From: Prorocentrum cordatum
Lineage: Eukaryota; Sar; Dinophyceae; Prorocentrales; Prorocentraceae
DNA length: 64,000 bases
Direction: 5' to 3'
NCBI GenBank assembly: GCA_963575745.1
Contig: CAUYUJ010012647.1
Span: forward strand, 46,361 to 110,360
The notes beneath the pieces were generated by a model. It did no database searches, was not told the origin of the DNA, and saw nothing but the letters and a program-made list of their open reading frames with translations. The stretch's first letter is position 1; every line of letters starts with the position of its first letter. Shown here in pieces: positions 10,833-21,589 of the stretch. The translations under genes were made by a program, and so were the position numbers.

Positions 10833-10911
10833 AGGCTCCCGACCGTTCGCCACGCCTTCAGCTCTGGGATCGACCCGTGGCCCGCCGGCCCCGGTCCCGT
10901 CCCGCCCTCAC

Positions 10912-11087
10912 TTGGCGGCGCGCAGAGGGGGGTATGGGGAGGGGGGAAGGCAAGGCTTCTTAGAAGCACCCCTGCTTCTTAGAAGGTGTGGGCCTTTTCT
11001 GTAGATGTAAGGCCGGCGCCTTCTAAGAAGCAGCCTCCTTCTAAGAAGCCTTCCCCCCTCCCCCTACCCCCTTCTGCGCGCCGCCAA
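10912..11087. mobile_element. Family D element, best-preserved copy
   Basis: 176 bp with perfect inverted ends TTGGCGGCGCGCAGA and a 5-bp target duplication CTCAC (10907-10911, 11088-11092). The arms contain AAGGCTTCTTAGAAGC hairpins. Confidence 0.8.
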
Positions 11088-11226
11088 CTCACTGCGCTCT
11101 CAGATGCCACGGTGCCGCCTGCCCGACGCCCACTTCCCGGGGTGCGGCTTCGGAGGCCTTCTGGCCGAGCCCAGAGCAGCAAGTGGGAATCGGGGGGGGG
11201 GAGAAACAAAAAATCGGCGGCTGAAA

Positions 11227-11352
11227 ACTAGCCATCGCTGGGACGTCCATTCCCCGTGACAATTTTTCGGCTTCGCGCGCGCACGTTTCCGCAACATGAT
11301 CCAATCTGATCCTCGGTAGCGCCGAACAAGAAGTGCACACGTCCGAGCGATG
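11227..11352. mobile_element. Family F element, diverged
   Basis: CCATCGCTGGGACGTCCATT to CACACGTCCGAGCGATGCC. Confidence 0.5.
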
Positions 11353-11738
11353 CCAAGAAACGAACTGGCCGAAAGCGCCCTCGGGCTCTAGATAGAGGCT
11401 CATTTGGCCTCTGGAGCACCCCCCACTGGGCCGGGCGGGCCCCGGGGATGCCAGGATGGCACGAGGCGCTGCAGGGCGACGAAATCTATACATGTCCGCT
11501 GCTCCCCGGCCGGGCCCATCCTGAACCCAGCTGCGGTGCTTGGCCAGGGGGGCGCAGACACGGCTCCTGGGTCCAGGAAGAAAGAACGAGGCCGAGGTGC
11601 GGTGGATCTGCACAGATTTCGTCGCCCGACGCTGGGGGGCACCCTGGGCCAGGAGCACCCGTGGCAGCCTCCGATGGCAGAGGAGCGGGGGAACGGCACG
11701 AGCGGCAGCTTAAGGGGGGTGCGCGCGGACTTCTTGGG

Positions 11739-11845
11739 TTAGGTCGGGGGCGTGCCCTCCTACACGGGCATTTTGGAGGACAAATAACCAAATACCCCAA
11801 AAATGCTCCCAGATAGTCTGAACCTAGTCCGAACATCGTCCCCCG
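11739..11845. mobile_element. Family A fragment (left part)
   Basis: TTAGGTCGGGGGCGTGCCC through CATCGTCCCCCGACTATC; the right arm is missing. Confidence 0.5.
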
Positions 11846-12409
11846 ACTATCAGAGCTGGGGGGGCACCCTGTGCCAGAAGCACCTCTGGCAGCCTCCGAT
11901 GGCAGAGGAGCGGGGGGAACGGCACGAGCAGCAACTTTCGGGGGTGCACGAGGGGCCCATTTCCGCCACCGCTACCATGGGTAGGAGAGGGAGGAGGAGG
12001 AGGAGGAGGAGGAGGAGGAGGAGGAGGACCTCCTCACTCTCCCTTCTCCCCCGTCCTACATATGGCAGTGGCGGTGGGAGATTCGCCCATCGGTGCATGC
12101 CGATTTCTTAGGGGCCCTCTCCTGGGCGCGCGGAGCACGCGGGGCTCGGCGCCCGCGGCGCCGCCATGGAGGCGCAACTGCTGGGAGGCAGCTTCTGGGA
12201 AGTTGCGTCAGCACGATTGAACTCTGAGCATGTTCTCAGGGTGGAGGGCTCAGGGTGAAATCCATATGGGCGCCTGCATCTCGAAAGCCAATCCGTCTTG
12301 TGATTCACCTGTTGCAGACTCAAGGCTCGAGAATCCATCGAAACGGCATTTCAGATTTCACCCTTTGTCCTCCACCCAAAGAAAATACTTGGAAATTGGG
12401 CGCCCAAGC

Positions 12410-12600
12410 TATCCGGGGTGACCCGGGCCCGGGGTTCGAACCCGAATTAGCCCTGACCCGAATTACCCCTGATGGTTTGGGGCGGTGGACGCCCGAATTA
12501 TCTGAGGTAACTCGGGCCCGGGGTATCTCGGGTTCGCATTCCCGAAAAACGAACCCGCGTTAGCCCTGACCTGAGTTACCCCTGATGATTCGGGGCTCTA
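12410..12600. repeat. Duplicated ACCCGAATTA-type repeat
   Basis: GAACCCGAATTAGCCCTGAC ... CCCCTGATGGTTTGGGG is repeated about 110 bp later as GAACCCGCGTTAGCCCTGAC ... CCCCTGATGATTCGGGG. Confidence 0.5.
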
Positions 12601-12739
12601 GAAGGCTTTCAAGCTCGATGAATGGGCCCTTGCACCAGACTGAGCCAAAACAAGCCCAGGATGAGGCCGGATTCAACGGAATGCAGCCGGAATCGACGAG
12701 ATGCAGCTCGATCGAGCAGGGTTCGGCCAGAGTGTGCCC

Positions 12740-12835
12740 GCTTTTTCGACCACGGATGTCCTGCATAACAGCGGCGATGCTGCAAGTAACCTCCCAGGAG
12801 TTTGCATCCTGGCAGGGCTCTAGGGGAGGGTGGGC
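12740..12835. repeat. Family V repeat
   Basis: TTTTTCGACCACGGATGTCC ... CCTCCCAGGAGTTTGCATCC, related to the pair around the MITE at 46049. Confidence 0.45.
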
Positions 12836-13238
12836 CCAGCGCCGACCCCGGGCCACCCAAGCCAGCTCCAGGCAACTCGGGTAGGGAACCAACACCAAAG
12901 ACGTACGTGTCCCGAACTTGTACAAGAACACGGCCCCTCAATCCGCGAGACAAGCCGCGTGAATCGAACGAACGTTCGCGCAACGCGTACTCTTCAAACC
13001 AACGTGGATCCATGTACGATAGGTTCGCGCGGCGCCGGCGCGCGCAAAAGTTTTTGACACCGCGTCGATCGTCCAAATTTGAATCGATCGCGGCCCCGAT
13101 CGTTCAAGGTTCAATTCAATCGGGTCCAATGGCGTTACCGTGTCCATCGGTGCTTCCGCGTCGCAGAATTGAGCCTCGAACGCCGTCGCTGGCGTCGCCG
13201 TCGCACCAACGCCATGCGAACCTACCGTACATGTACGT

Positions 13239-13363
13239 TTAGGTCGGGCATGTCCCCCTACAAGCGGATTATGGGTGAAAAATAAAACATAGTCAGCAAA
13301 TAATCAAAACTAGTCTGTCGATGTTTGAAATATTCGTCCTGCAGAGAGACATGCCCGACTTAA
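13239..13363. mobile_element. Family A element
   Basis: TTAGGTCGGGCATGTCCCC to GACATGCCCGACTTAA; flanks ATGTACGT and TCGTACGT (6 of 8 match). Confidence 0.72.
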
Positions 13364-13404
13364 TCGTACGTGGAGGTCCTTCTTCCGTTTCTGATCGTGC
13401 GCGT

Positions 13405-13605
13405 GCCGCCCAGGAGTGGCATCCTCCCAGGAGTTGACGCCCAGGAGTGGCATCCTCCCAGGAGTTGCATCCTCCCAGGAGTGGCATCCTCCCAGGAGTT
13501 GCATCCTCCCATGAGCTGCATCCTCCTAGGGGTTGCATCCTCCCAGGAGCTGCATCCTCCCAGGAGCTGCATCCTCACCAGGAGCTGCATCCTAACAGCT
13601 CTATC
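13405..13605. repeat. CAGGAGTTGCATCCTCC minisatellite
   Basis: About 12 copies of a 15-16 bp unit (CCCAGGAGTTGCATCCT and variants). Confidence 0.8.
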
Positions 13606-13652
13606 TGGGGGAGGGTGGGCCCAGCGCCGACCTGGGCCCCCCGAGCCGCCCC

Positions 13653-13885
13653 CGGGTGCATTCATTAGAAGAAACAGCCGCCATAAGCATAAACTTTTGG
13701 CGCTCCGCGCGGGTTTCTTGGATCTGCGCTGGTCCCCCTCCCTGGCGCGCGAAGCGCGCCAGGGGCGGCGCCAGGGGCGGCGCCGGAGGCGCCGCCGGGG
13801 GGGCCCAGCGCGGATCCGAAGAACTCCGCGCGGAGCGCCCACAGTTCATGCTTGTGGCGGTTCTTCTGCCTTCGAGTGCATGCCG
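13653..13885. mobile_element. Family C element
   Basis: CATAAACTTTTGGCGCTCCG arm, a duplicated GGGGCGGCGCC centre and the paired CCGCGCGGAGCGCCCAC arm. Confidence 0.6.
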
Positions 13886-14241
13886 CCCCCGCTCCCCGGG
13901 CTGAGGCCGAAGCTGCAGAGCTCCCGGACGATGCAGCTGCGGAGGCCCAGCGAGGCACCGTGCGCGCCGACGGCCGGCTGGCGGCAGAAGGCCGGGGGCC
14001 TGCCAGGCGTGTGCCCCCTGGCCCAGGGCGCCGCCCAAGCTTGTGCTCCCCCCTGGGGCCGCGCTGCTCCCACCGTGCTGCGGGACCGCATTTCCAGAAA
14101 TGGCCTCGAGCACCCGAGGAATATCGAGGCAGTGTCTGCCCGACACGCCGGCGAAGCGTCGAGTGAGCATCGCCTCCCAAGGCAGGACACGTGAAAACCC
14201 TCTGCGCTGGGTTGAATAGGCCTGGGGGGCCAAGACCAGTA

Positions 14242-14402
14242 TTAGGTCGGACGTGTCCTCCTACAGGGGGATTTTGGACGACTAATGAAAAATAGTCAAA
14301 ACACACCCCCAAATGATCAAAGACAGTAGAAACAATGTGTCCCCTTACTATGTCAGAGCTATTTTTGAATCTTCCTCCTGTAGAGGGACACGCCAGACTT
14401 CA
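14242..14402. mobile_element. Family A element
   Basis: TTAGGTCGGACGTGTCC to GGACACGCCAGACTTCA; no target duplication is recognisable. Confidence 0.65.
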
Positions 14403-14734
14403 CTCTGCTCTGGGTTGACTCGAGGGTCGGGGCGCAGGGCGCTCGGGAGGCGTGCGGCCTTCTTTTTCTGTTCGGCCTGCAGCGCCTGTTTGGGGTCAGC
14501 CGGCCGCCGGGGACGACGCGCCGACACCCCCACAGGTGCACCGAGAACCAAGACAAGATACTGCTGTCAGGTTCCTGCGCGCAGATCTGTTGTGTAGGCC
14601 GTTGTAACACTTCGTGCCGTTTCACGGGATTCTGTTTTGACATCCACGGCCAAGGACCCACACGGCATGGGCAAACAATTGGGAAAAGAGCAACACGGCC
14701 ACGGGGCCACCCGTCCTGCGAGGAGGCATCAGGC

Positions 14735-14885
14735 CGAGCGGCGAGGGCTTCTTTTAGAAAGGGGGCTGCTCGTCAGAAGGCGCCGGCCTCAGATCTTCAG
14801 ACGAGGCCCGCGCCTTCCAGATGCAGGGGTGCTTCTAAAAAGCCCTCCCCCCTCCCCCTGCCCCCCCCCTCTGCGCGCGGACGCA
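14735..14885. mobile_element. Family D element, left end worn
   Basis: GGGCTTCTTTTAGAAAG, AGAAGGCGCCGGCC and CTCTGCGCGCGGAC match the family. Confidence 0.5.
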
Positions 14886-15042
14886 CTTCCCATGGACACC
14901 TCGGGGACGAACCGGCCGGGTCGGCACAGACCCGGGTCAGCGCCAGGGCAGGGCCCTGGTCGCGAAGCCTGGCCGGCAGCGGACTGGCTCCCAGCTTCAG
15001 GTCGGCGGAGGGCGGAAGCGGGGAGCCGGCCCGTCACTGGGC

Positions 15043-15168
15043 ATCGCTCGGACGTCCATTCCCTGTGTTTTTTTCGGTTTCGTGCGTGGTTTTTTCGCCA
15101 AATCATCAAGGATGCTCCTCGATGGTCCTCGCCGAAGGAAAAATGCACACGTCCGAGCGATGCCAAGT
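15043..15168. mobile_element. Family F element between direct repeats
   Basis: GGCATCGCTCGGACGTCCAT to ACACGTCCGAGCGATGCCAA. A 38-bp sequence (CAGGTCGGCGGAGGGCGGAA...) precedes it (about 14999-15038) and is repeated after it (about 15177-15215). Confidence 0.62.
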
Positions 15169-15339
15169 CCCACATTCAGGTCGGCGGAGGGCGGAAGCGG
15201 GGAGCCGGCCCGTCAAGTGGATCCGCCACAAGGGCTTTGGCTGACGCCAGTCCGCGCCGACCCCCGTTTCAGCGAACCCCGAGAATCCTGGAGGCACCCG
15301 AGGGGCGATTAGAAACGGGTCTTGCGCGAGGCGACGTTG

Positions 15340-15475
15340 CGACCTTCCGCGGCGGCTTGCGCGGGCCGCCAGCGCGGCACGCTGCACTGGAGACGAGGGC
15401 GCTTACGCGCGACCTCGCGCGGTCAGCTAACGCGCCAATGCCGGCGCAGACGGCCCCGTTTTTTACGCCGCTCAC
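15340..15475. repeat. Family Q repeat
   Basis: Second copy of the repeat at 1-150, directly after the donor of the exon at 15476. Confidence 0.5.
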
Positions 15476-15672
15476 CGTGGGGCCGGGGGCACATCTGGCA
15501 ACCCCCGAGAAGGGGCACAGAAGCGGCTGGGACCCCGCGCGCCGCTCGAGCATGCGCCTGCACCGCCCGCAGGTGCCCTTGCCGCAGCAGGGCGCGGGCT
15601 CCACGCTGCCCCGCTCCTGCGCAGGGAGGGCGCCTCTGCGCATCGCCAAAATATGCCTGGCCACCATCGGGC
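15476..15672 (-). CDS. Cysteine-rich exon of an unidentified gene
   Basis: Acceptor TGCCAG|GCCCGA and strong donor ACG|GTGAGC bound a frame with about 85 percent G/C third positions. It reads MVARHILAMRRGALPAQE, then CCGKGTCGRCRRMLERRAG, then PLLCPFSGVARCAPGPT. The CxxxGxCGxC...C spacing recalls [2Fe-2S] ferredoxin folds, but nothing else of such a fold is visible, so this is weak. Confidence 0.4.
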
Positions 15673-15699
15673 CTGGCACGGTGCGTGCATGTTCTCGTG

Positions 15700-15828
15700 C
15701 AAGCAGATTGTGGACGAAAAATAAAGAACTCCACGCCAAAATGGTCAAACATGGTCAAAACATCGTCCCCAGACTATCGTTTGACTTTCTTTGAATATTC
15801 CTCCTGTAGAGGGGCATGCCCGACTTCA
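15700..15828. mobile_element. Family A element, left end degenerate
   Basis: AACATCGTCCCCAGACTATC and TGTAGAGGGGCATGCCCGAC are intact; the left tip is mutated. Confidence 0.5.
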
Positions 15829-15834
15829 GTTTAG

Positions 15835-15995
15835 GGGCCTCCCAAACGGGGTCCGAGTGGATGGGGTCAGAGGATCGCGCCGGCCGACGGCGCCGATGCA
15901 TCGCCGACGTCGCCGATGCATCGCCGATGCATCGGCGATGCGGCGCGACCCTTCGACCTTGGAGGTGGCCAGGCGGCCAGGGGGTCTGAGCTGGC
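15835..15995. mobile_element. Family G element
   Basis: GGCCTCCCAAACGGGGTCC, ATGCATCGGCGATGCGGC, CTTCGACCTTGGAGGTGGCC. A further half copy is at 16012-16060. Confidence 0.55.
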
Positions 15996-16190
15996 ACGCT
16001 GTGTTTTCCAAGGCCTCTCAAGGCCTCCCAGGTGGGGTCCGAGTCGGAGCCGACTGGGGAGCTGAGGTGACCCAGCACTGGTTCCGGCCAGAAGGAGGAT
16101 GGCGAAAGGGACCTCCTCGTCGCCACGGCTGGAGCGAGCGAGCGAGCGAAAAGCCTAGCGCCAGACGGCGCGCGAGCAAGGTGAAACATG

Positions 16191-16215
16191 GCACCGCGAT
16201 GTCAAATTGCGGTGC
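16191..16215 (-). promoter_or_regulatory. Hairpin at the LINE ORF2 stop codon
   Basis: GCACCGC (16191-16197) pairs perfectly with GCGGTGC (16209-16215) around an 11-nt loop. It touches the stop codon and would lie at the start of the 3' UTR. In some LINE clades a 3' hairpin is recognised by the reverse transcriptase; that role here is inference. Confidence 0.5.
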
Positions 16216-19197
16216 TACCCTGTGTTCGGGCACCAAGATCTCACTGCCGACTCCCACGATGCTGCCGCCCCACCTGAGGGGTGAAAGTATGCAGACAGCG
16301 CGTCGAGGGAACCAGCGACTTCAAGACAATTTCGAAAAACCATGCTTCCCCACGCTTGCCTGGGGCGCCCTCGTCGCCGAGGTCCGGACGGGGGCCGAAG
16401 ATCTATGCCACCTGGCTGGAAAACAGATTGCCGGACAGGGTTGTTGTCAGGACGTCGCGCAAGTTGGCCCATGAAGAGCATCTGCCTCTTGATGACGGTC
16501 TCGCTGATAGGCCTCCGGCCTGACATTGCCAACGCGGTTGCGTTTGACACTCTGCTGTAATATGCCGGCGAAACACCTAACATTTTTCGCAGGCAACGTG
16601 CTTGAAAACTGTCTAGCCTCCTCCGCTCCGTTTTGTTCAGGCAGGCGGCAAACACGCCGTATAATAGTCTGGGCACCGCGCGCGATTCGAAGATCTTGAC
16701 TTTCTTCCTCCGAGGAGGAGAAGAGTGGGACCAGATCGAAAACAAAATATTGAAATCTTTGCCCGCTGCGCCAATCCTGTCGCTCAATTCTGTTCCGCTC
16801 CTTCCGTCGGCGGACAGACGGGTACCGAGATGCACAAGAGAATCCTTGCAAATCACCAACTCACCGCTGCTGTCCCGAACGTCCGCCGCCGTCTTCACCT
16901 TCAGCATCTCTATTTTCTGTAGGTTGAACGATAGCCCATAGTGGCTTCCACATATCTCTATGCAATTCATGAGGTCCTCGATGATATCCGGGTCACTGTC
17001 AATCCGGAGCGTGTCGTCAGCATGCACTAGTTCCCGCGCGCACTTTTCCGTTGGAACTTGGCCTGCCCGCGTTCGGTGCATAGCGTGCGCGTCGGTGAGA
17101 AGGGAAGTCATCGCAATGGTGAAGAGAAATGGCGACAGTGGGCAGCCTTGACATATACCATAGTTTTGTACATATTCGTGGGATGTCTCTCCGCGGTCGG
17201 TCACGACGAACTTCCGACCCTGATAAATAGCAGACACAACGCTCACGAAATGCGACGGGCATCCAAACCGCCGGAGTGAGACTGCGAGCGCTTCGGGCGA
17301 CACCGAATCGAATGCTTTCGCCCAGTCGAGCGCGAGGAACAAGGCAGCCCCGTCCTTGGTCGCCCATGCATCTTCCAACGCTCTCCTTGCGTCAAAGATC
17401 GCATCAGCGGTGCCCCGGCCAGAACGAAAACCGAATTGCGTCCGCCATATGTGATTCTCGGCCCCAGCCTCCTTCAGCCTGCTCAAAAGGATCATGGCGA
17501 ACATTTTGTAGCCGATCGGCAGCGAACATATTGGGCGGTAGTTGTCGCAGGATGCTGGGTCTCCTTTCTTGTAAATTAATGTGACCTTCGCCTTGTGCCA
17601 CGAGTCGGGCACTCTCGAGGTGCTCCACACCAGGTTGCAAACTTTCGTAATCCATGACAATGCAGTTTCTCCCTGGTCCGTCGCTGCCTTCCAAAACTCA
17701 GGCGGTAGATCGCCCATCCCTGCTGCCTCGCCATAGCGTAGGCGTTTCGCTGCGGCTCGGACCTCGTCTTCAGTGATAGGCCCCATGCGGACTGGAAGCT
17801 CCTCGTTGATGTGCTCAACGTTCTGCGTTGTTGTGGTTGGCCGGACAGCCCATTGCTTTTTCTCAAGGTGATCTGCCAGCGTCTCTGCCTGCGTTCGCTG
17901 TCAACGAGTTGACCTTCAGAATCGCGCAGTCGACCTTGGCAAGGGCAAAATCCATTCCGAAACATCCGTATTTCACCCCAGTTGCCGTCGGCGGTGAGCT
18001 TTTCCAACCGCACCGCGCGGCCCTTGGCGACGCGCTGGCGGATGGACTTCGCAAGGTTCTTTTCCGCAATGCAATGCCCGCGCTGCCTGGCACCATTTCG
18101 CCGGGCAATGAGCTGCAGCGTGCTCCCCGAGATCCACGGCCGTCGGGCGGTCCTAGGTTTCTCAGGCAAGGAGTAGGCAGCTGCGTGTTCAAAAGCATCT
18201 ACTAGTTGGCACCGCGAGAGGTCGACATCGGAGCCGGCGCCCCCGCCCTCGTTAATGTCCTCAAGTGACCTCGAAAGATGCTGTGCAAATCGTTGGCGCA
18301 TGCCTTCCTCGCCGAGCTGCTCAACGTCCAACTTCGGATTCTTATGCGGCGCGGCCGGCTTTGGCACTACCATTCTCGTTTGACCTGAAAGCAAGAAATG
18401 ATGAAAAGACAACGGCGCCTCCCGGCACGATCGAAGAGAGCTAAGCATAGGAAGCCAATCTTGTTCGCACATGCAAAAATCTATATGTGAATGCGTGTCC
18501 GGGGTCACGTCGCACCCCATCGGGCACCCGACGTTGTAGCTCGTGGCAAGCGACTCCTGGGTGCCAGGAAAGAACGTGTTAGCAATGCTCATATTCAACC
18601 GGGCGCAGATTTCTACCAAGAGGTATCTGTTCGCATCGGCCTTCACGGTTTGACGCGGGTGCTTGAAGATATGCGGACCAGCGATGTCCTGCTCGTCGCC
18701 CAGTTGCTCGTGCAAGCGCGCGTTGAAGTCTCCAATCACGATCTTGGGGCCGTGGGCCGAGGTCTTCGCGACGAAGTCGCCAAGGTCTGTGAAAAAGTCT
18801 TGCCGCTCTTGGTATGGTTTGCCACTGTGTGGTGCGTGTGCCGAAAATAATGCAGCCTTTCCGCCAGAAATCCTGATCTTGATGGAAGCCATGCGGGACG
18901 AATCCTGGCCGAAGCCGACGACGGACTGCCTCGCGCGAGGCGCGACGATGAAACCCGCGCCATCTTTCTCTGTGGATTTCTCCGGACCGCCCGGTAGTAT
19001 GACTAGGTGCCCTGTGTCTGTCTGGAAGACATGTGATCTGGATGTCCACGTTTCTGGTATGCCCAATATGATGATACCCTTTCCTGCATGATGAACTCTA
19101 GTTCTGCCTGTTTGGACTCCGTGTAGCCCTCGACGTTCCACGATGCAAATGTAAATTCGTTATGTGCCGGGCGCAAACGGCCGCCCCGCGCAGCCAT
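16215..19197 (-). pseudogene. LINE ORF2: endonuclease plus reverse transcriptase, two frameshifts
   Basis: About 990 codons. The endonuclease opens with FTFASWNVEGYTE; one missing base near 19082 shifts the frame, then LGIPETW, SAHAPHSG, VIGDFNAR and SHIDFCM follow. The last expected SDH motif reads FHH. A second shift near 17893 leads to the reverse transcriptase: KKGDPASCDNYRPICSLP, FGFRSGRGTADAIF, LALDWAKAFDSV (motif A), GICQGCPLSPFLF (motif B) and ELVHADDTLR (motif C, His instead of the usual Tyr or Phe before ADD). A typical LINE C-terminal region (RCLRKMLGV) precedes the stop at 16215-16217. The protein would nick target DNA and prime reverse transcription there. Confidence 0.88.
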
Positions 19198-19332
19198 CAA
19201 GGACAGCTTAGCTTCGCCATGCTGTGCACCGTCACGCTGGCTCTGTGCGCCAGGTGGACTGTCGAAAGGACGCCTGCAATCCCCTGGGCCGCATGAAGGT
19301 GAAACAATCTTGCTCGCGCTCCGCCGGCACCC

Positions 19333-20444
19333 CTAGTGGCGACCTGAGCCACCACCTTTCCCTTTAAATTTGCCTTTTCCTTTCGCGCCTCCTTGAGCCG
19401 TGTCCTTGGAGGAATACTTCTGGATTTTCTCGGAGAGCTTCTTCACCATGTCTGGAAACTGCGGGAAGCCGTCTTGCAGCAACCATGCTTCCCACCCCTC
19501 GCCATAACCGACTTTCAAGATGCCCTTCACGATAGACACCTGGATCGCAGTTTCGCCGCCAACCCAGACCGTGCCCTCGGCCGGATCTGCCCGGATGCTG
19601 TTGTTAGGGTACCCCCACTCCTTCATGATGTGCTTCGCCCCGAAAACAAAAGAATTGATGACACGCGTCGGCAGTTCCGTGTCAGGCTTGGCCCAAACCT
19701 TGTTCCCACCTTCCTTGAAGTGTGATTTACGGATCAACTGGATTGCCGAGTCCCGCCCAGTTTTGTCCGAGAACTTTGCGAAAACCAGGCCCTGGAACTC
19801 CCCCTTGATGTACACTTCCTCGGGTTGGGGGGCCCATGAATCCCAGAGTTTCTTCGTCAACCAGGTCTGGGTTTCCTCCTCCCCCGCAAGGGCCTGCAGG
19901 CCCCGATCACAGCGGTCACCTCCCTGTCCTGGCTCTTGTCTGTCCCCGGGGTGGTGCCCTTCAGCTGCTCGATCTCCACCTGCAGCGCCTTGATGTGGTC
20001 CCAGACGTCTGTGTTTACGCTGCGTGGGGATGACGCGGAACCGCCAGCGTGGTCATACATGCTCTCCAAGTTTGTGATGCGGGTGTCGATGCCCTCTATG
20101 CGGCTCTCGACCTCCCCGAACCTGCCGTCCACCTTGCTGCTCATTTCCTGCAGCCGCTTGTCGAGGTTTTCGATGGTGGCGTTGATCGGCTGAACTTCCT
20201 GGCGGATGATTGCGGCGATTTGTTGTAAAGTTGGAGATAGATGAGGTTGTGGTGCTGCGTGAGCTTCTGCGGGAGTGGTAGGGGGCACCGGCGAAGAGAT
20301 CTGATGGACCTCCGGCCGGGGAGGAGATCCGAGGTCATCCTGCCCATCCATCTCGTGGAGCGGGCTAAATAACCGTTGGCGGACATCGCGCTCGAGAACT
20401 CCTCGTACCGGTGTTCCTGGCGCTCGCGTGCCTGTTCCAGCCAT
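19333..20444 (-). pseudogene. LINE ORF1: coiled coil plus RRM-like RNA-binding protein, one frameshift
   Basis: The ATG at 20444 opens a Pro-rich head, then a heptad-like helix (IENLDKRLQEMSSKVDGRFG and on to ESRIEGIDTRITNLESMYD). After a single-base shift near 19905 the frame continues as a compact domain starting KKLWDSWAPQPEEVYIKGEF, resembling an RRM followed by a C-terminal domain, and ends in a Lys/Gly-rich tail (GAKGKGKFKGKGGG). Coiled coil, RRM, then basic tail is the layout of L1-type ORF1 proteins, which trimerise and bind the element RNA. About 370 residues if the shift is ignored. Confidence 0.75.
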
Positions 20445-20632
20445 CGCAAGATGTGTGAAGCGGGAAAAGAGAAGTGGCGTGGCGTGGTGAAGAAGGGGGC
20501 GGGGCGGGAAAAGAGAAGTGGCGTGGCGTGGCCACGGCTGGACGCGGCTCGAAAAGCTACCCCTGGATGGGTCTGGGGACCGATTTGAGTGAATTTGCCT
20601 TCATCCCCCTCTTGACAGTTTTCCTTCCAGCT

Positions 20633-20815
20633 CAGACCCCCTGGCCGCCTCCAAGGTCGAAGGGTCGCGCTGCATCACCGATGCATCTTCGACGCATTGG
20701 CGCAGTCGGCGTGCAAAACTGGGCTCCACATCGAGCCGCATCGCCGATGCATCGGCGTTGCGGCGCGATCCTCCGACCCCATCTCCTCGGACCCTACTTG
20801 GGAGGCCTAGAGTAA
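20633..20815. mobile_element. Family G element, inverted relative to the 15.9-kb copy
   Basis: CCGCCTCCAAGGTCGAAGGG to GACCCTACTTGGGAGGCC. The two copies flank the LINE. Confidence 0.55.
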
Positions 20816-21035
20816 CACGTCCTCCTGGCCGTGGCCGTGAGGGGCTGCGCCAAGAAGAACCCAGGACGAGAAGAAATCCAGAGCGAGACACATCGGGAAT
20901 CTCCGAGAGCTGGCGGGCTTGGATGATGCATCGGGCGCCGCGGCCGTTGCATCCCTGAACGCCCCAGAACGCCCTGAGAGCGCCCCGGACGCCCTGGAGC
21001 GACTCAGTTTCGTCCAGGGCCTGAGGCAACTTTGT

Positions 21036-21240
21036 GTACATGGAGGCCGCCCAGCTGGGGTCGGAGCCCATTGGATCGGAGGACGGCGCCACAGCGCCGA
21101 TGCATCAGCGACGCATCAGCGACGTTGGCATGGAGAGAGCTGAGCTGCTCATCGAGCCGCATCGCCGAGGCGTTGGCGATGCTGCCCGAGCCTCGGCCCC
21201 CATCTGCTGGGACCTCACGTGGGCGGCCGGGAGTGCGCCT
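21036..21240. mobile_element. Family G element
   Basis: GGAGGCCGCCCAGCTGGGG, CGATGCATCAGCGACGC and ACCTCACGTGGGCGGCC. Confidence 0.5.
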
Positions 21241-21285
21241 GGGAGTGGACGGAACCCCTTTCACAAGGCAGACGTGGGCGCTGGC

Positions 21286-21324
21286 CATCGCTCGGACGTC
21301 CATTCCCTGTGTTTTTTTTCGGTT

Positions 21325-21366
<42 letters not shown>

Positions 21367-21448
21367 TTTTTTCGCCAAATGATGAAGGATGCTCCTCGAT
21401 GGTCCTCGCCGACGAACAAAAACGCACACGTCCGAGCGATGCCAAGGG
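21286..21448. mobile_element. Family F element with TG microsatellite
   Basis: GGCCATCGCTCGGACGTCC to ACACGTCCGAGCGATGCCAA; a TG run (21328-21365) sits where other copies read TTTCGTGCGTGG. Confidence 0.65.
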
Positions 21449-21589
21449 CGGGGGGCGAAAGGGGGGGGTGGCCCAAATCCGGGGCGAGGAGAAGGCCCGA
21501 AAAAGGGGGGCCCTCGGGGCCCCTCGTGGAGCCCGCGGGTGGCCAGAAGGGGCCAGGAAGGGGCCCCTTCCGGGGCCCTCTCCTTCACC

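Larger units (their letters stand above)
16191..20535 (-). mobile_element. Nearly complete non-LTR (LINE) retrotransposon
   Basis: ORF1 (coiled coil plus RRM-like domain) is followed by ORF2 (apurinic endonuclease plus reverse transcriptase) on the minus strand. A 7-bp perfect hairpin sits at the ORF2 stop codon. Upstream of ORF1 is a 27-bp direct repeat (20460-20486 and 20504-20530) that may belong to the 5' UTR. No poly-A or target duplication was found, so both ends are approximate. Three one-base frameshifts interrupt the frames. Confidence 0.85.

Noticed and set aside
13870-14170. Possible minus-strand exon (AFCRQPAVGAHGASLGLRSC)
   Set aside because: G/C third-position preference changes frame midway and part of it matches a dispersed repeat (GGCACCCTGGGCCAGG type, also at 11.6, 11.9 and 45.4 kb).
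20840-21035. Possible exon (plus: ALERLSFVQGLRQL; minus: QALDETESLQGVRGALRAF)
   Set aside because: Both strands look partly coding, splice sites are not clear and no family is recognisable.
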